From contig NC_087181.1 in the NCBI RefSeq assembly GCF_035594125.1, positions 9,103,817-9,167,816 on the forward strand: DNA of 64,000 nucleotides, in the 5' to 3' direction. The notes beneath the pieces are model-generated. The model searched no databases. It had not been told where the DNA came from and worked only from the letters and a program-made list of their open reading frames with translations. Positions 1 through 15,424 of this stretch are shown piece after piece. The DNA comes from Scylla paramamosain. Its lineage: Eukaryota > Arthropoda > Malacostraca > Decapoda > Portunidae. The translations under genes and the position numbers were made by a program. The number at the start of each line of letters is the position of its first letter. Position 1 is the stretch's first letter.

Positions 1-275
1 AATCCCGGTCAGGTCAGAAGTCTTTGGGCGAACTTCTTTGCAATGTAGCAGTGTAGCCCTGTTGACGTAGCAGTGATTAGGTACTCTGAATAGAAAAATA
101 CTCACATGATGGTCTGACCATCCCGGGCCTAGTCTACTAGGTTGACTGGCGCTATCTGGCAGCCACAATATCAAATTATCAAATTGTAAGATGCTTCCTT
201 GGGGGTTAATTGTATACTGAAGATGTAGTATGTATGAAGATGTGGTATGTAAGCCTTCAAGATTAATAAAACAGT
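1..275 (+). mobile_element. 3' end of a non-LTR retrotransposon (family unassigned)
   Basis: The segment ends with a polyadenylation-like AATAAAA followed directly by a long (TTA)n tract, the same layout as the 3' end of the YVDD-type element near 24.84 kb. No coding frame is visible in the part inside the window, so only a 3' untranslated region seems to be present. The element assignment is inferred from the tail structure alone; it could also be a host 3' UTR-like sequence. Confidence 0.35.
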
Positions 276-295
276 TGTTATTATTATTATTATTA

Positions 296-345
<50 letters not shown>

Positions 346-400
346 GTTATTATTATTATTATTATTATTTTATCATTATTCTTATTATCATTATTATTAG
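276..400. repeat. (TTA)n microsatellite
   Basis: Interrupted TTA/ATT trinucleotide tract of about 125 bp. It lies between the preceding element's AATAAAA tail and the 5'-truncated end of J1. Confidence 0.95.
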
Positions 401-540
401 CAAGGTGCTTGCAGCTTGCCTAGACAAACTCTTTCAACTCTGTCAGTCAACATCTACCTTTCCTTCTTGCCGGAAGTTTACCTACATTCAGCCTGTTCCT
501 ATAAAGGGTAACCGTTCTAATCCCTCAAACTACCGTCCTA

Positions 541-1251
541 TTGTTTAAATTTCCTGCCTATCTAAAGTTTTTCAATCTATCCTCAACAGGAAAATTTTTA
601 AACACTTCACAACCTTCTATCTTGATGAAACCCAATATGGGTTATATCAAGGTGGCTCTACTGATGATCTGGCTTTCCTTACTGAGTCTTGATCATCCTC
701 TTTTAGAGATTTTGGTGAAACTTGCTGTTGCCTTAGACATATCAAAAGCTTTTGATAGAGTCTAGCACAAGGCTTTGATTTACAAACTACTCTCCTACGG
801 CTTCTGTCCTTCTCTCTGTAACTTAATCTCAAGTTTCCTTTCTGGCCGTTCTATTGCTGCTGTGGTAGACGGTCACTGTTCTTCTCCTAAATCTATTAAC
901 AGTGGTGTTCCTCAGGGTTTTGCGCTGTCACCCACTCTCTTCCTATTATTCATCAATGATCTTTTAATCCAAACTTCTTGTCCTGTCCACTCCTACGCCG
1001 ATGATACCACCCTGCACTTTTCGACGTCTTTTCATAGATGTCCAACCCTTCAGGAAGTAAACAGTTCACGCAGGGAAGCCACAGAACGCCTGACTTCTGA
1101 TCTCTCTAAAATTTCTAGTTGGGGCAGAGCAAACTTGGTATTGTTCAATGCCTCAAAACTCTATTCCTCCATCCATCAACTTGAAACAATCTTCCAGACA
1201 ACTATCCCCTCTTCTTCGATGATACTCAACTGTACCCCTCTTCTATACTGA
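541..1251 (+). pseudogene. Reverse transcriptase fragment of J1
   Basis: The degraded RT core of a non-LTR element would copy element RNA at a nicked target. The open part from 775 to 1251 encodes 158 residues with the motif GVPQG near residues 44-48 and the catalytic box YADD at 994-1005 (residues 74-77), followed by DTTLHFS. Upstream, 541-765 carries the 'DISKAFDRV' motif of the RT palm in another frame, so at least one frameshift and an early stop separate the pieces. Residue-by-residue similarity to the 41.1-41.5 kb minus-strand copy is very high. As it lacks an endonuclease and has frame breaks, it is a dead copy. Confidence 0.88.
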
Positions 1252-1298
1252 ACATTCTCGGTCTGACCTTTTCTTATAATCTAAACTGGAAACTTCAC

Positions 1299-1800
1299 AT
1301 GTCATCTCTAGGTAAAACAGCTTTTATGAAGTTAAGCGTTCTGAGACGTCTCCGCCAGTTTTTCTCACTCACAGCTGCTAACTCTGTACAAAGGCCTAAT
1401 CCGTCCATGTATGGAGTATGCTTCACATGTCTGGGGAGGTGGGGGATTTCATTCATATCACTCTTTAAACAGGGTGGAATCAAAAGCTTTTTGCCTCATT
1501 AACTCCTTTCCTCTAACTGACTGTCTTCAGCCTCTTTCTCATCGCCGCAATGTTGCATCTCTAGCTATCTTCTACTATTATTTTCATGCTAACTGCTCTT
1601 CTGATCTTGGTAACTGCATCCTCCTGCAGTTACCTCCCGCGGCCTCGCTGCATAAGACTTTCTTCTTTCTCTCACCCCTATTCTGTCCACCTCTTTAATG
1701 CAAGAGTCAACCAGTATTCTCAATCATTTATCCCTTTTTCTGGTAAATTTTGGAACTCCCTGCCTGCTTCTGTTTTCCATCTTTCTAAGACTTGAACTCC
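1299..1800 (+). pseudogene. RT C-terminal region of J1
   Basis: Conserved C-terminal blocks of the J polyprotein appear in shifting frames: a 'KTAFMKLSVLRRLRQFF' block, a 'MEYASHVWGG' block near 1411 and an 'FIPFSGKFWNSLPASVF' block near 1730-1785. The same blocks occur in J5, J6, J8 and J9. Function within the protein is not established beyond being the region after the RT thumb. The three blocks lie in three frames, so the fragment is non-functional. Confidence 0.8.
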
Positions 1801-1950
1801 TTCAAGAGGGAGGTTTCAAGACACTTATCCTTCAATTTTTGAATAGCGCTTCGGATCCTGTTCGGGGACCGGCATCTCAGTGTTTTTTTTTTTTTTTTTT
1901 TTTTTTGGGTGGGGGATTTTTTTTGCCCTTGGCTGGTGTCCCTCCTACAT

Positions 1951-1995
<45 letters not shown>

Positions 1996-2077
1996 GCAGA
2001 TAAACATTCTTAAACGTTTATACATGTCGTTTTCCCTTGCTTATTTATCCCAGTGAACACCCAACCGCCAATCCACC

Positions 2078-2151
<74 letters not shown>
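1951..2151. repeat. Two (CA)n microsatellites
   Basis: (AC)n at 1951-1992 is fused to the J1 A tail. A second tract of about 73 bp lies at 2079-2151, with 86 bp of ordinary sequence between them. Confidence 0.95.
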
Positions 2152-2152
<1 letters not shown>

Positions 2153-3992
2153 TCCATATAGTATTAATTTTGCTTACTATTCAGTGGTTACGGAGATTAG
2201 AATTATTTATCAGATTTATTAATTATGCCTGCTTTGTGCAGTGGCACGTTTCTCTTACTCCTTAATTATTGTTCTTCATGTTACTGTCTTTTCTTGTCTG
2301 AATTGTATTGTAACATCACCATTCTTTCATTCGTCTCGTTAGAGTCAAGTGTGTGTTTCTCGCTACAGAACCCTTTGTGACCGTGAGGGATTTCTTATTG
2401 TTGTGTTTTGTTGTATTTTGTATTTTTCTCTGCAGTTAGCCACAGTACTGCATTACTGCTCAGTTGTATGTAGTACTTAGTTGCCTCATTGTAATTTTTT
2501 GGGGGCCAATATTTTATACACTGTTAATTCAAGTGTACTATGATAGTTACTTTTTTTGTTAGGTTCCGTCGTTCTTTTGCATATATATTGCATATTTTTA
2601 CATGTCTTTTTGTGCATTATTCCCAACATGGTCTCTACTATTTCTTTCCGTCACCTCTAGCACTATCAAGCTCCTTCACCAGGATGCTTCCTTGAAACAC
2701 TTCAAAAGTCACGAAGATTCCTACTCAACCTTATCCTTTTTACATATGTGTGAGGATGGCATGTGCGTATAAAGTAATAGCGTAACTTCTGATGCAATTT
2801 TTTTTGTTTTTTTTGTTTTGCGTTTACAGCTTGTTTTGGTTCGTTTGATAGTAAATTTTTTCTGTACCTTTGGGCCAGGTCAGAACGGCGATTCATTCCA
2901 GTGACATTTCCATCCCCATGATACTCTCACGGCTCAGTTTAGTAATGTGGAACTTGTGCGTTGTCAAGCTCTTGATGCTGATATTGAGGTAATACTGTGG
3001 CACTTACGTCTCCAAACTGACTCAAAAGTTCAGTTATCCGATGATAGAGTCGGGATCGGTTCCAGTGTTGCGTTTCATGTCGTATTGGCTCACTCCGTAT
3101 TTTTAAAACTCGATGATTTTCATTTAGACTGCTACTAAAATTAGCAACTTTCTCGTGACGCATGTTCTCCTGTTTCTCGGGTTCATACTAGGCGTCTGTT
3201 AATACCAACACCTAGTGATTACTTTCAGGTTGTTATTGATCCCTCGCAGTTGCGTTGTTGTCATCATGGTTTCTCATATGTTCCTGCCTGTGTGGATAAT
3301 TTACTGTATTGCTAAAGAAAGCTGAAGCTGTTGTTCACGCTGTTTTGCTTCTTTGCCTTTATGCTACTCCCTGTGTTTCTCTGTTATAATGGGACGGAAC
3401 TAAAAAATCAGTCTTCATAATATTTTCCAGCAATTTAACATTAAACAGACCATTAGTACAGCCTAAACCTGTGCTTCAAATGCGCCAATGCACTAACAGA
3501 TCATTTCTTGAAACGTTTCATATTTGTAAACTACAAGATTCCTGGAAGGACTGGGTTCTTCAGGCTGCCGCTTGCCTAATGACTCAGTAAATTTCTTTAC
3601 TGGTAGAACTTCTCCCTGCTTTGTATATGGACCAGGCAAATGTTTCCAGTATCATTAAATTTAAAACCTTGCCCTCCAGGTTATTCTACCAATGATTATG
3701 CCCAAATTCGGTTTCACATAATTTCTTTGGTTTTATACCCCGGTCTGAGACTCACGAAATTTTCTAATACAAAAAGTAATTTACAGACGAAATAGCAAAG
3801 CCATTCCAGTGTCCATTACTGTCTGGGACATTGTCATGAAGTTAGTGTCTGAGTGAAATTCAAAATTAGCTCTAAAATTCATTGGACCGTTTATTGTTAC
3901 AGAGAAAGTATAAGGCAATAGATTCAAATTTTCAACTTTCATTTGTAGACTTCAGAGATCATATATTACGTCACACTAAGGATGGTTGACGC
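2152..3992. other. Unassigned AT-rich DNA
   Basis: No gene, RNA or element could be recognised. Short open frames of 60-75 codons exist on both strands around 2940-3160, but they show no motif and no codon bias that I can defend. T-rich runs occur at 2798-2820 and 2550-2556. Confidence 0.6.
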
Positions 3993-4480
3993 TTTTTTCT
4001 AGAGGGTCTCTGGCCAAAGACAACGAAGCTGCAAGGAAAAAAGGCCTACTGAAGGTGCCAGTTCCTGAAGATGACAGGTCAAAAGAATATACAAAATTTT
4101 GAGAAGTATCTTGAGGCCTCCCTCGAGAAGAAGTTTAAGTCATAGGCAGGAGGGAATACAGAAACAGGGAAGGAGTTTCAGAGTTCGCCAGTACAAGGGA
4201 TGGAAGACCTAAGACACTGGCTAACTCTTACATATGGAAGATGGACATAATAGTGGGTGAGAGAAAATAGAAAACCTTGTGCAGAGAGGCTGCGCTGTGG
4301 GTGGGGAGGGGGGAAAGGGAAGAAATCCAGTTGGCGAGATAGGAAGAGCAGAAGAGTAGTATGAAAGCAGTGATAAAAGAAAGTCAAAGATGCAGCCGTG
4401 CAGCGAAGAGAGAGGTTGAAGACAGTCTATTAGGAGAGAGGAGTTGATAATACGAAATGCTTTTTTGATTCTACCCTGTT
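3993..4480 (-). mobile_element. Diverged 3' fragment of family J (J2)
   Basis: On the minus strand the sequence matches the J 3' UTR and C-terminal coding end: 'TCTCTGGCCAAAGACAACGA' at the 3' terminus, 'CTTGAGGCCTCCCTCGAGA' around 4110 and the 'GTTGAAGACAGTCTATTAGG' block near 4415. It is more diverged than the other copies and has no simple A tail, so it is probably one of the older insertions. Confidence 0.75.
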
Positions 4481-5422
4481 CTTTTCCTTCTCAGGCTTAC
4501 AGTATTCTTATTCTCCACATTCCGCTTCTCCCACATGGAAATGAGATAACCTGAGATCCTCTTTTGTATTGTAATGATCTTTTCACCTTTCTGCTGCCTC
4601 GACAATTTGAGAACTGTCGAGAGGATTTCTGTTATCTTGGCAGTTCGGTGCTAAGACGGATTTTTTGCAGCTTTATCGTGCATCTTTGGCGAGGGAGATT
4701 TCTTATTCTATGTAAAGGTTTTTCGGATCTTTTAATTTCATGGTGTATTGCTGTGTGCCGTTCGTGTAATTTTTGTTTTGTCCTGAGGCATGGCAGAGAT
4801 GTGGTGGAACAGTGTACAATCCTTTCTTCTGTTTGTCACCTTTTGCATTGTAAATGTTCTTCAGTCAGTCAGAAGCCAACATCCAGACTATACAAACCTA
4901 CGTCTGTCTCGTTCCGCTATCCTTTAGTTCTTGTTTCTGACTCTAATACTAAGCTGAAATAATGCCACATTTCTTAAGCTTAACAACAGACCGACAGAAA
5001 GACAGTCAAGGTGGGAGAGGGTATGCAGGTGATAGTTGAAATAATGAAACACGATTGTTCCTTATAACAAAGAAAGTTAAAGTGCTATCATTGCAAGATA
5101 AAACGTGACATTGGACAAATAGAAATATCATTAACGATTCCTATAGCACTGACAGATCAATATAATTGCGATGTAACACAACAAACATTGAACAAAAGCA
5201 GAGGATAGCTCAAGGGAAACAAAGAGGAAACCCGTACGCGCTGCCTCGTCCACTGTTGCAGCGAGTCTCTGCTAACAAAGACATCCGCCATTCACTCCTA
5301 CAAAAACTGCCGCCGTCCCTCTCTGCTTATCTATGCAAGTCCATCCATGCATTCTGACCGTATCTGCAAAACAGAGGGAAAACTGCACCAGATACATTCT
5401 TCCAGACATGCAACTTTTGCAC

Positions 5423-5425
<3 letters not shown>
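4481..5425. other. Unassigned DNA
   Basis: A 132-codon plus-strand frame at 4564-4962 is open but Cys/Phe-rich with no recognisable motif, so I do not call it a gene. The rest shows nothing I can assign. Confidence 0.5.
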
Positions 5426-5507
<82 letters not shown>

Positions 5508-5512
5508 GTCTC
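5426..5512. repeat. (TC)n microsatellite
   Basis: About 80 bp of pure CT dinucleotide with a (TGTC) 3' edge. Long Arg-Glu or Ser-Leu frames across it are repeat artefacts. Confidence 0.97.
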
Positions 5513-6378
5513 TTTGACAAACACACACAAACAGGAATAATTTACATAACAGCAAATTTAGAGAAACGTCTGAACTGGTGTTCATAGTTCGGGTCTAAAT
5601 ACCGTTGCCTTTGAATCTTTCCCGCTAAAAGTTATCACAAAATATTCTTATCCATAATTGTCTTACCTTCACAAAGTTAGTCGAGATAATTATGTAATAT
5701 ATTTCTGTTAGTCTTGAATTTCCAGCTTCTAGTTTTTTACTTTTTCTTTTTTTTCTATGTTAATTTGTGAGGTTCAGAAGCACTGTCTTCTTACACTTTA
5801 GTCTTAAAGGTTGTGTTCAACTTCCCGGAAGAGAATTGCAGTTTAATGATTTAATGGTGGCATCGATTTTTTCGTTCTTTAGTCTTTCCTTTATTCCCAT
5901 CACCCCTCCTGCCCCTGTTTCTTTCGGCTATCTGTGTGCAGGCTCATGGATCCGTGCGTGTTCTTATTATTTCATTATATTTTCTACAGCTATATATGAG
6001 TCTTTAATATATATTTTAGAACCAAATACAAAGACTGTAGTGTCTATCCGTGACTAACGAAGATTTATAAATATTCTTGTATATGAGTGATATAGTAAAA
6101 TATATGAAAGTTACACAATAATCTACTCGTAATAAAGAATATCAATTAACACTTAAATTTACACTTACATTTTCTCTGATACAGATCATAGCACAGGTTC
6201 AAACACTTGAGACTTTAAACATGAGGTCAACAAGGTACTAATTAGATAATCACATATATGACAGCGCGGGAACAAAATGTATCAGAGGACAGTCACTTCT
6301 TTGAGCTGCGGTGGCGAAGTGAGCATAAAGCTTCGTAACAAAGTAAACTGGGGACGGTATCGCTTACTAGGACTTGAA
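5513..6378. other. Unassigned AT-rich DNA
   Basis: No motif-bearing frame, inverted repeat or element terminus was seen. The 96-codon frame at 5767-6057 is not supported by any feature. Confidence 0.5.
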
Positions 6379-6379
6379 C

Positions 6380-6434
<55 letters not shown>
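6379..6434. repeat. (CA)n microsatellite
   Basis: About 56 bp of uninterrupted AC dinucleotide. Confidence 0.97.
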
Positions 6435-6435
<1 letters not shown>

Positions 6436-6659
6436 AGTAAGGAGACAAAAATCTGTCTTCATGTTAAGATGGTGATATTTCTTCTTAAAATTACTCTGCG
6501 CCAACATTCAGCATTAGTAAGACGGTGGAAAGCATTAACTGTAAAGGAATGAAAGAATCGTCAAGTTTCTCTCTTGCGATGAAGAAAACATCTGGCATGT
6601 CATTATTAACAGGTTCACAAGGGAAGATGATGTGTCACCGATTCTTAGAATTTAGCCGC

Positions 6660-6661
<2 letters not shown>

Positions 6662-6752
<91 letters not shown>
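6662..6752. repeat. (TG)n microsatellite
   Basis: About 90 bp of uninterrupted GT dinucleotide. Confidence 0.97.
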
Positions 6753-6754
<2 letters not shown>

Positions 6755-6796
6755 TAATGATGTTTTGGATAGTAAATTTTAGAGCACAACTGATGG

Positions 6797-7085
<289 letters not shown>

Positions 7086-7221
7086 ATTTATACACACATC
7101 ACAGTAATACAAAGTGCACCGTATCTGACACACAAAGCTTGAGAAAGGAGAGAAAGAAGGAAAGTGAAACAAAAAAATAAAAAAAATAAACAGAAACACA
7201 TATATAATAAAATATGTAAAA

Positions 7222-7368
<147 letters not shown>

Positions 7369-7646
7369 ATACTTTAAAAATCTAGGAGATGTAACTGGGG
7401 AAGGAGAGCACAGGGGTAAGATGGCAGAAGTAAGAGTAGTAGTAGAAGTAGGAAAGATCCCCATGCATCCTCCTGATTCCTCCCTCTACTTTACAATGCA
7501 TCCCTTCCTCCCCTTGCTCCCTTCCTCTCCCTTCTCTTTCGTTTTGTCTCAGACCTCTCTGTCTGTCACCTCTCATCCCCTTTATCTGTCCAAGATAAAG
7601 GGACAAGGGAATGATATCTCACTTTCCCCCCTTATTCATTCCATAG

Positions 7647-7649
<3 letters not shown>

Positions 7650-7724
<75 letters not shown>
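7650..7724. repeat. (TC)n microsatellite
   Basis: About 75 bp of pure CT dinucleotide. Confidence 0.97.
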
Positions 7725-9254
<1,530 letters not shown>

Positions 9255-9256
<2 letters not shown>

Positions 9257-9430
9257 TATCCGGAACCTCCACGTTTCTTTGAAGCAGAGGCGAAGGCACA
9301 GGCGAAGCTTTTATCTGAAAATGCAGTTGCGGATACTGATGCGGGTCTTTTATTGTTTAAAAACGCTGATGCGTATAGTAGAGAGAAGAATATTTTCAAT
9401 GTGTACGCGGAGGCAGATATCCATCACTAG
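9255..9430. repeat. GCGGAT-motif dispersed repeat
   Basis: This contains GTTGCGGATACTGATGCGGG, GGCGAAGGCACAGGCGAAGC and a terminal GATATCCATCACTAGTGTG. The terminal word reappears reverse-complemented at 11508-11526 (CTAGTGATGGATATCTGCC), and 'GCTGATATCCGATACA' with a following 'TAGTGTGTATGTG' at 21340-21375 is close to it. All of these copies sit beside (TG)n or (CA)n tracts. Confidence 0.6.
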
Positions 9431-9431
9431 T

Positions 9432-9516
<85 letters not shown>

Positions 9517-9527
9517 TGTGTGTGTAT
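9431..9527. repeat. (TG)n microsatellite at a J tail
   Basis: About 95 bp of GT dinucleotide directly abutting the minus-strand 3' end of J3. In the element's own orientation it is a (CA)n tail, as in J1. Confidence 0.95.
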
Positions 9528-9529
9528 GC

Positions 9530-9903
9530 TATGTAAGAGGGGGTACTGGCCAAGGACAACAAAAACGCGAAAAAAAGCTTGCTGAGAGTGCCAGTTCCAA
9601 AAGAAAGATCAAAGGTTGAAGGATAAATGTCTTATAGTCTCCCTTTTGAAAGAGGTCAAATAGTAGGAAGGAGGAAATACAGAGTAGAAAGTCTTCAGCA
9701 GCGGGGTTCCGGGAGGAAGGGAAGCATGCAGTTAGCAAGATCAGAAGAGCAGCTAGCGTGAAAATAATGGTAGAAGATAGCAAGAGAAGGAACACTGCGG
9801 CAATGAGAGAGAGAGGCTCAAGACAGCCAGTTAGAGGAAATAATTTGATAAGATGAAATTATTTCGAATTTTACAGGAGAGGAGTTAATTAGACGAAATG
9901 TTC
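9530..9903 (-). mobile_element. 3' fragment of family J (J3)
   Basis: On the minus strand it has the J 3' signature (GTACTGGCCAAGGACAACAA on the plus strand), the 'CAGTTAGCAAGATCAGAAGA' block near 9730 and the 'CAGTTAGAGGA' block near 9830. A partial second 'GAGGAGTTAATTAGACGAAA' block at 9878-9898 suggests a small internal duplication. Only 3' UTR and the last codons remain. Confidence 0.85.
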
Positions 9904-10029
9904 TTAAATGTACTATCTACATTTATGTAATTTTTATGATGCAAAAAAAAAAAAAAAGTAATGAAATACGATCACGATGATCATATTATTGACAATACAG
10001 CCAATGATAATCTACTTATTTATTTATAT

Positions 10030-10200
10030 ACCAGGTCGGCAATCCCATACGTGGTGGCCCAGACAAAGCTCCACTCTGTGTCAGGGACTAAGAATACTGC
10101 CACTGTATTCCCTGCATGTCGTAAGAGACAACTGAAAGGGATGGAGCGAGCTGAAGGGATGGGATGGGAACCCTATTATCTGTATGGTGTCTTACGAATA
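10030..10200. repeat. Dispersed repeat, copy 1
   Basis: 'AATCCCATACGTGGTGGCCC' with AGACAAAGCTCCAC matches 'AATCCCATACTTGGTGGGCC' with GGGCAAGGCACCAC at 35.45 kb. Downstream it carries CTGCATGTCGTAAGAGACAA. The two copies share about 40 bp, enough to call a repeat but not to name a family. Confidence 0.5.
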
Positions 10201-10221
10201 GAAACCAAAACACTACATAGC

Positions 10222-10332
10222 AATAATAACAATAACAATAACAAAAATAACACCAACAATAATAAAACAAAATAAAATAAATAAATAAAAAAAAATAATA
10301 ATAATAATGATAATAATAATAATTATAATAAT

Positions 10333-10369
<37 letters not shown>

Positions 10370-10372
10370 ATA

Positions 10373-10446
<74 letters not shown>
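10222..10446. repeat. (AAT)n/(AAC)n trinucleotide array
   Basis: Mixed AAT, AAC and AAAT units over about 225 bp, with an (AAC)n core at 10333-10366. Confidence 0.95.
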
Positions 10447-10639
10447 TAAACGTAAATATTTCGAGAAGTCACAATTACGTTACAGTGACGAGCACCACTC
10501 ACATCATGATTTTCAAACAACTGTAACAAATTTTGTTGCCGTGTTTATATACAGTAAAATTATGTCAATCAGCTTTACTGCGAAAAAAAAAAAGGGGAAA
10601 AAAATGTAAGTCCGCCCACACACATATGCGCCTGCGCCT

Positions 10640-10880
<241 letters not shown>

Positions 10881-11000
10881 ATTTATGTCTCTTCATTATA
10901 AAAAGACAGACACATGATACATCATCTCACCCTCTCATCTTTCCTTGATCCTTTCACCCCGGGCTTGTGCATCCACACAGGGATGGCGAACATGAAATGG

Positions 11001-11509
<509 letters not shown>

Positions 11510-11627
11510 CTAGTGATGGATATCTGCCTGGTTGTGTTGTTTAATCAGGTTGTTAGTGCCGAGCTATTAGGTGACTTTAAAAGAAAAAAGTAAATATTTC
11601 AATGAGGATGATAGTGGAAATAATAAC

Positions 11628-11660
11628 GATAATAATAATGATAATAATAATAATAATAAC

Positions 11661-11733
<73 letters not shown>
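11628..11733. repeat. (AAT)n microsatellite
   Basis: About 105 bp of AAT units. Confidence 0.96.
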
Positions 11734-13123
<1,390 letters not shown>

Positions 13124-13355
13124 CTAATATCATCTACGTCTCAGATATTAAAAACAGAATCATGTCCGAAAAGAGCTTGAGCATTATTGGAGGAGAACTA
13201 TCTTTGGAGCTTGGTAATGTAATGAAATTTGACAAGATAGAAGAAAATATAAGGTCTCGGTATGAAAGAAGAATTAAGCGCTAAGCCAGATTTAGGAGAG
13301 ATAGTGGGGAAAGGTAAGCGAGGAAGTAGAATGGAGGTAAGATAAGAGGGAACGA

Positions 13356-13629
<274 letters not shown>

Positions 13630-13785
13630 AGAATGTTTTGAAGTGTCAAAGAATGAAAAGAATCGTGGATAATTTAGGAAGAAAGGAAGGTAAATAAAAA
13701 AAAAAGGAAGGATAGATGGAGAAGTAAGAAATATGACTGAGCTACATAAACAACTATTGCACTCTGGCAAAAACAATTTTGTGAC

Positions 13786-13816
13786 TTTTTTTGTAGGAGA
13801 GCCACTAGCCAAAGGC

Positions 13817-13896
<80 letters not shown>

Positions 13897-14425
13897 CCCA
13901 TGTAATGCTAGTTCCCATAAATGTCACATAAAATAATCAAGAAATGGAGTATTAAGTGTCTTGAAACCTCCCTCTTGAAAGAGTTCAAGTCATAAAAAGG
14001 AGGAAATACAAAAGCAGGCAGGGAGTTCCAGAGTTTACCTGAGAAAGGGATGAATGATTGAGAATACTGGTTAATTCTTACATTAGAGAGGTGGACAGAA
14101 TAGGGATGTGAGAAAGAAGAAAGTCTTGTACAACAAGGCCGCAGTTAGCAAGATCATAAGAGCAGTTAGCATGAAAATACCTGTAGATGATAGCAAGAGA
14201 TGCAACACTGCGGCGATGAGAGAGATAGAGAGATTGAAAACAGTCAGTTAGAGGAGTTGATAAGACGAAAAGCTTTTGATTCCACCCTACCTAGAAGAGC
14301 GGTATGAGTGGAACCCTCCCCCTCCATATATGTGAAGCATATTCCGTACATGAATGGATAAGGTCCCTGTACAAAGTTAGCAGTTGGGGGTGAGAAAAAA
14401 CAGGCGGAGACGCTGTGTGGTTTGG
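13786..14425 (-). mobile_element. 3' fragment of family J (J4)
   Basis: The 3' signature starts at 13792 (GGAGAGCCACTAGCCAAAGG). Here the A-rich tract that normally follows has grown into (CA)n(A)n at 13820-13892, inside the element rather than beyond it. Family blocks at 13960-14060 (CTTGAAACCTCCCTCTTGAA, GAGTTCCAGAGTTTACC) and 14150-14290 continue to the 'AGAAAAAACAGGCGGAGACG' coding block. The 5' part is missing, and the next 33 bp match nothing known here. Confidence 0.88.
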
Positions 14426-14457
14426 TGTTTTCTGTGGCATTGTCAGTCTCCATGTCA

Positions 14458-15421
14458 TCATAAGAACATAAGAACATAAGAAATAAGGGAAGCTGCAACA
14501 AGCGACCAGGCTTACACGTGGCAGTCCCTGTATGAAATATACCTACCTATTTCCATCTATTATCCCCATCCATAAACCTGTCTAATCTTCTCTTAAAGCT
14601 CTCTAATGCCCTAGCACTAACAACATGATTACTGAGTCCGTTCCACTCATCTACCACTCTATTTGAGAACCAATTTTTTCCTATCTCCTTCCTAAATCTA
14701 AATTTTTCAAGCTTGAACCCGTTATTTCTTGTCTATCCTGGTTGCTGATCCTAAGAATTTTACTTACATCCCCCTTGTTATAACCCTTATACTACTTAAA
14801 GACTTCTATCAGGTCCCCTCTTAACCTACGTCTCTCTAAAGAATGTAAATTTAACAACTTCAATCTCGCCTCGTAAGGAATACTCCTCATACCCTGTATC
14901 CTTTCAGTCATTCTACTCTGTACTGATTCTAATAGACCTATATCTTTCCTGTAATGTGGGGACCAGAACTGCACAGCGTAGTCTAAATGAGGTCTGACCA
15001 GTGCCAAGTATAACTTTAATATTACTTCCGGCTTTCTACCTTTAACACTCCTAAAAATGAATCCTAGTATCCTATTTGCCCTGTTTCTGGCCTCTATGCA
15101 TTGTTTTCCTAGACGGAGTTCAGAGCAAACTAACTCCTAAATCTTTCTCGTACCCTTTACCTACCAGAGTTTGGTTGTTTAATGTGTACCTACTGTGTGG
15201 GTATCCTTTACTTACGCTAAGTACTTTGCATATATTAATATTAAATTGCATTTGCCATCTGTCCGTCCATTCATTCATCCTATCTAAATCTGCCTGCAAG
15301 GCGATGGCATCCGATTCTGACCTAATTAATCTATCTATCTTTGTGTCATTTGCAAATTTACTAACATCACTACCAATTCCACTCTCCAAGTCTTTGATAT
15401 ATATTAGAAATAACAATGGTC
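14458..15421 (-). mobile_element. CR1-like non-LTR retrotransposon D1, 5'-truncated
   Basis: The minus-strand 3' end begins with tandem AAGAACAT units (ATAAGAACATAAGAACATAA), followed by 'GAAATAAGGGAAGCTGC'. The identical start recurs at 37.95 kb (D2). It covers the RT C-terminal half and 3' UTR and breaks off at about 15421 in the middle of the RT domain. Clade assignment rests on the arrangement '[13 protein letters not shown]' then 'LRGDLIEV', which is characteristic of CR1 polyproteins. Confidence 0.88.
14792..15416 (-). pseudogene. CR1-like reverse transcriptase fragment (D1)
   Basis: Two frames carry the RT. 15120-15416 has 'LFLIYIKDL', the catalytic box and 'NEWTDRWQMQFN', then 'KDLGVSLL'. 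14792-15007 has '[20 protein letters not shown]' and 'LERRRLRGDLIEVFK'. The box at about 15345-15356 reads FAND instead of FADD, so the first catalytic aspartate of the pair is replaced. Together with the frame change and loss of the N-terminal half, this copy cannot be active. Confidence 0.85.
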
Positions 15422-15424
15422 TGC

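Larger units (their letters stand above)
401..1950 (+). mobile_element. Jockey-like non-LTR retrotransposon J1, 5'-truncated
   Basis: This is the 3' half of family J, which recurs at least nine times here. It enters inside the reverse transcriptase domain, runs through the C-terminal part of the polyprotein and a 3' UTR, and stops at the family's 3' signature, CCTTGG(C/T)TGGTGTCCCTCC then TACAT, with an A tail that passes into (CA)n. A poly(T) run of about 24 bp at 1881-1904 interrupts the 3' UTR. Stops and frameshifts break the coding region. J6 (40.3-43.6 kb, minus strand) is the best copy to compare with. Confidence 0.9.

Noticed and set aside
4564..4962. 132-codon open frame as a gene
   Set aside because: No motif, no splice context and unusual Cys/Phe/Leu composition; compatible with chance.
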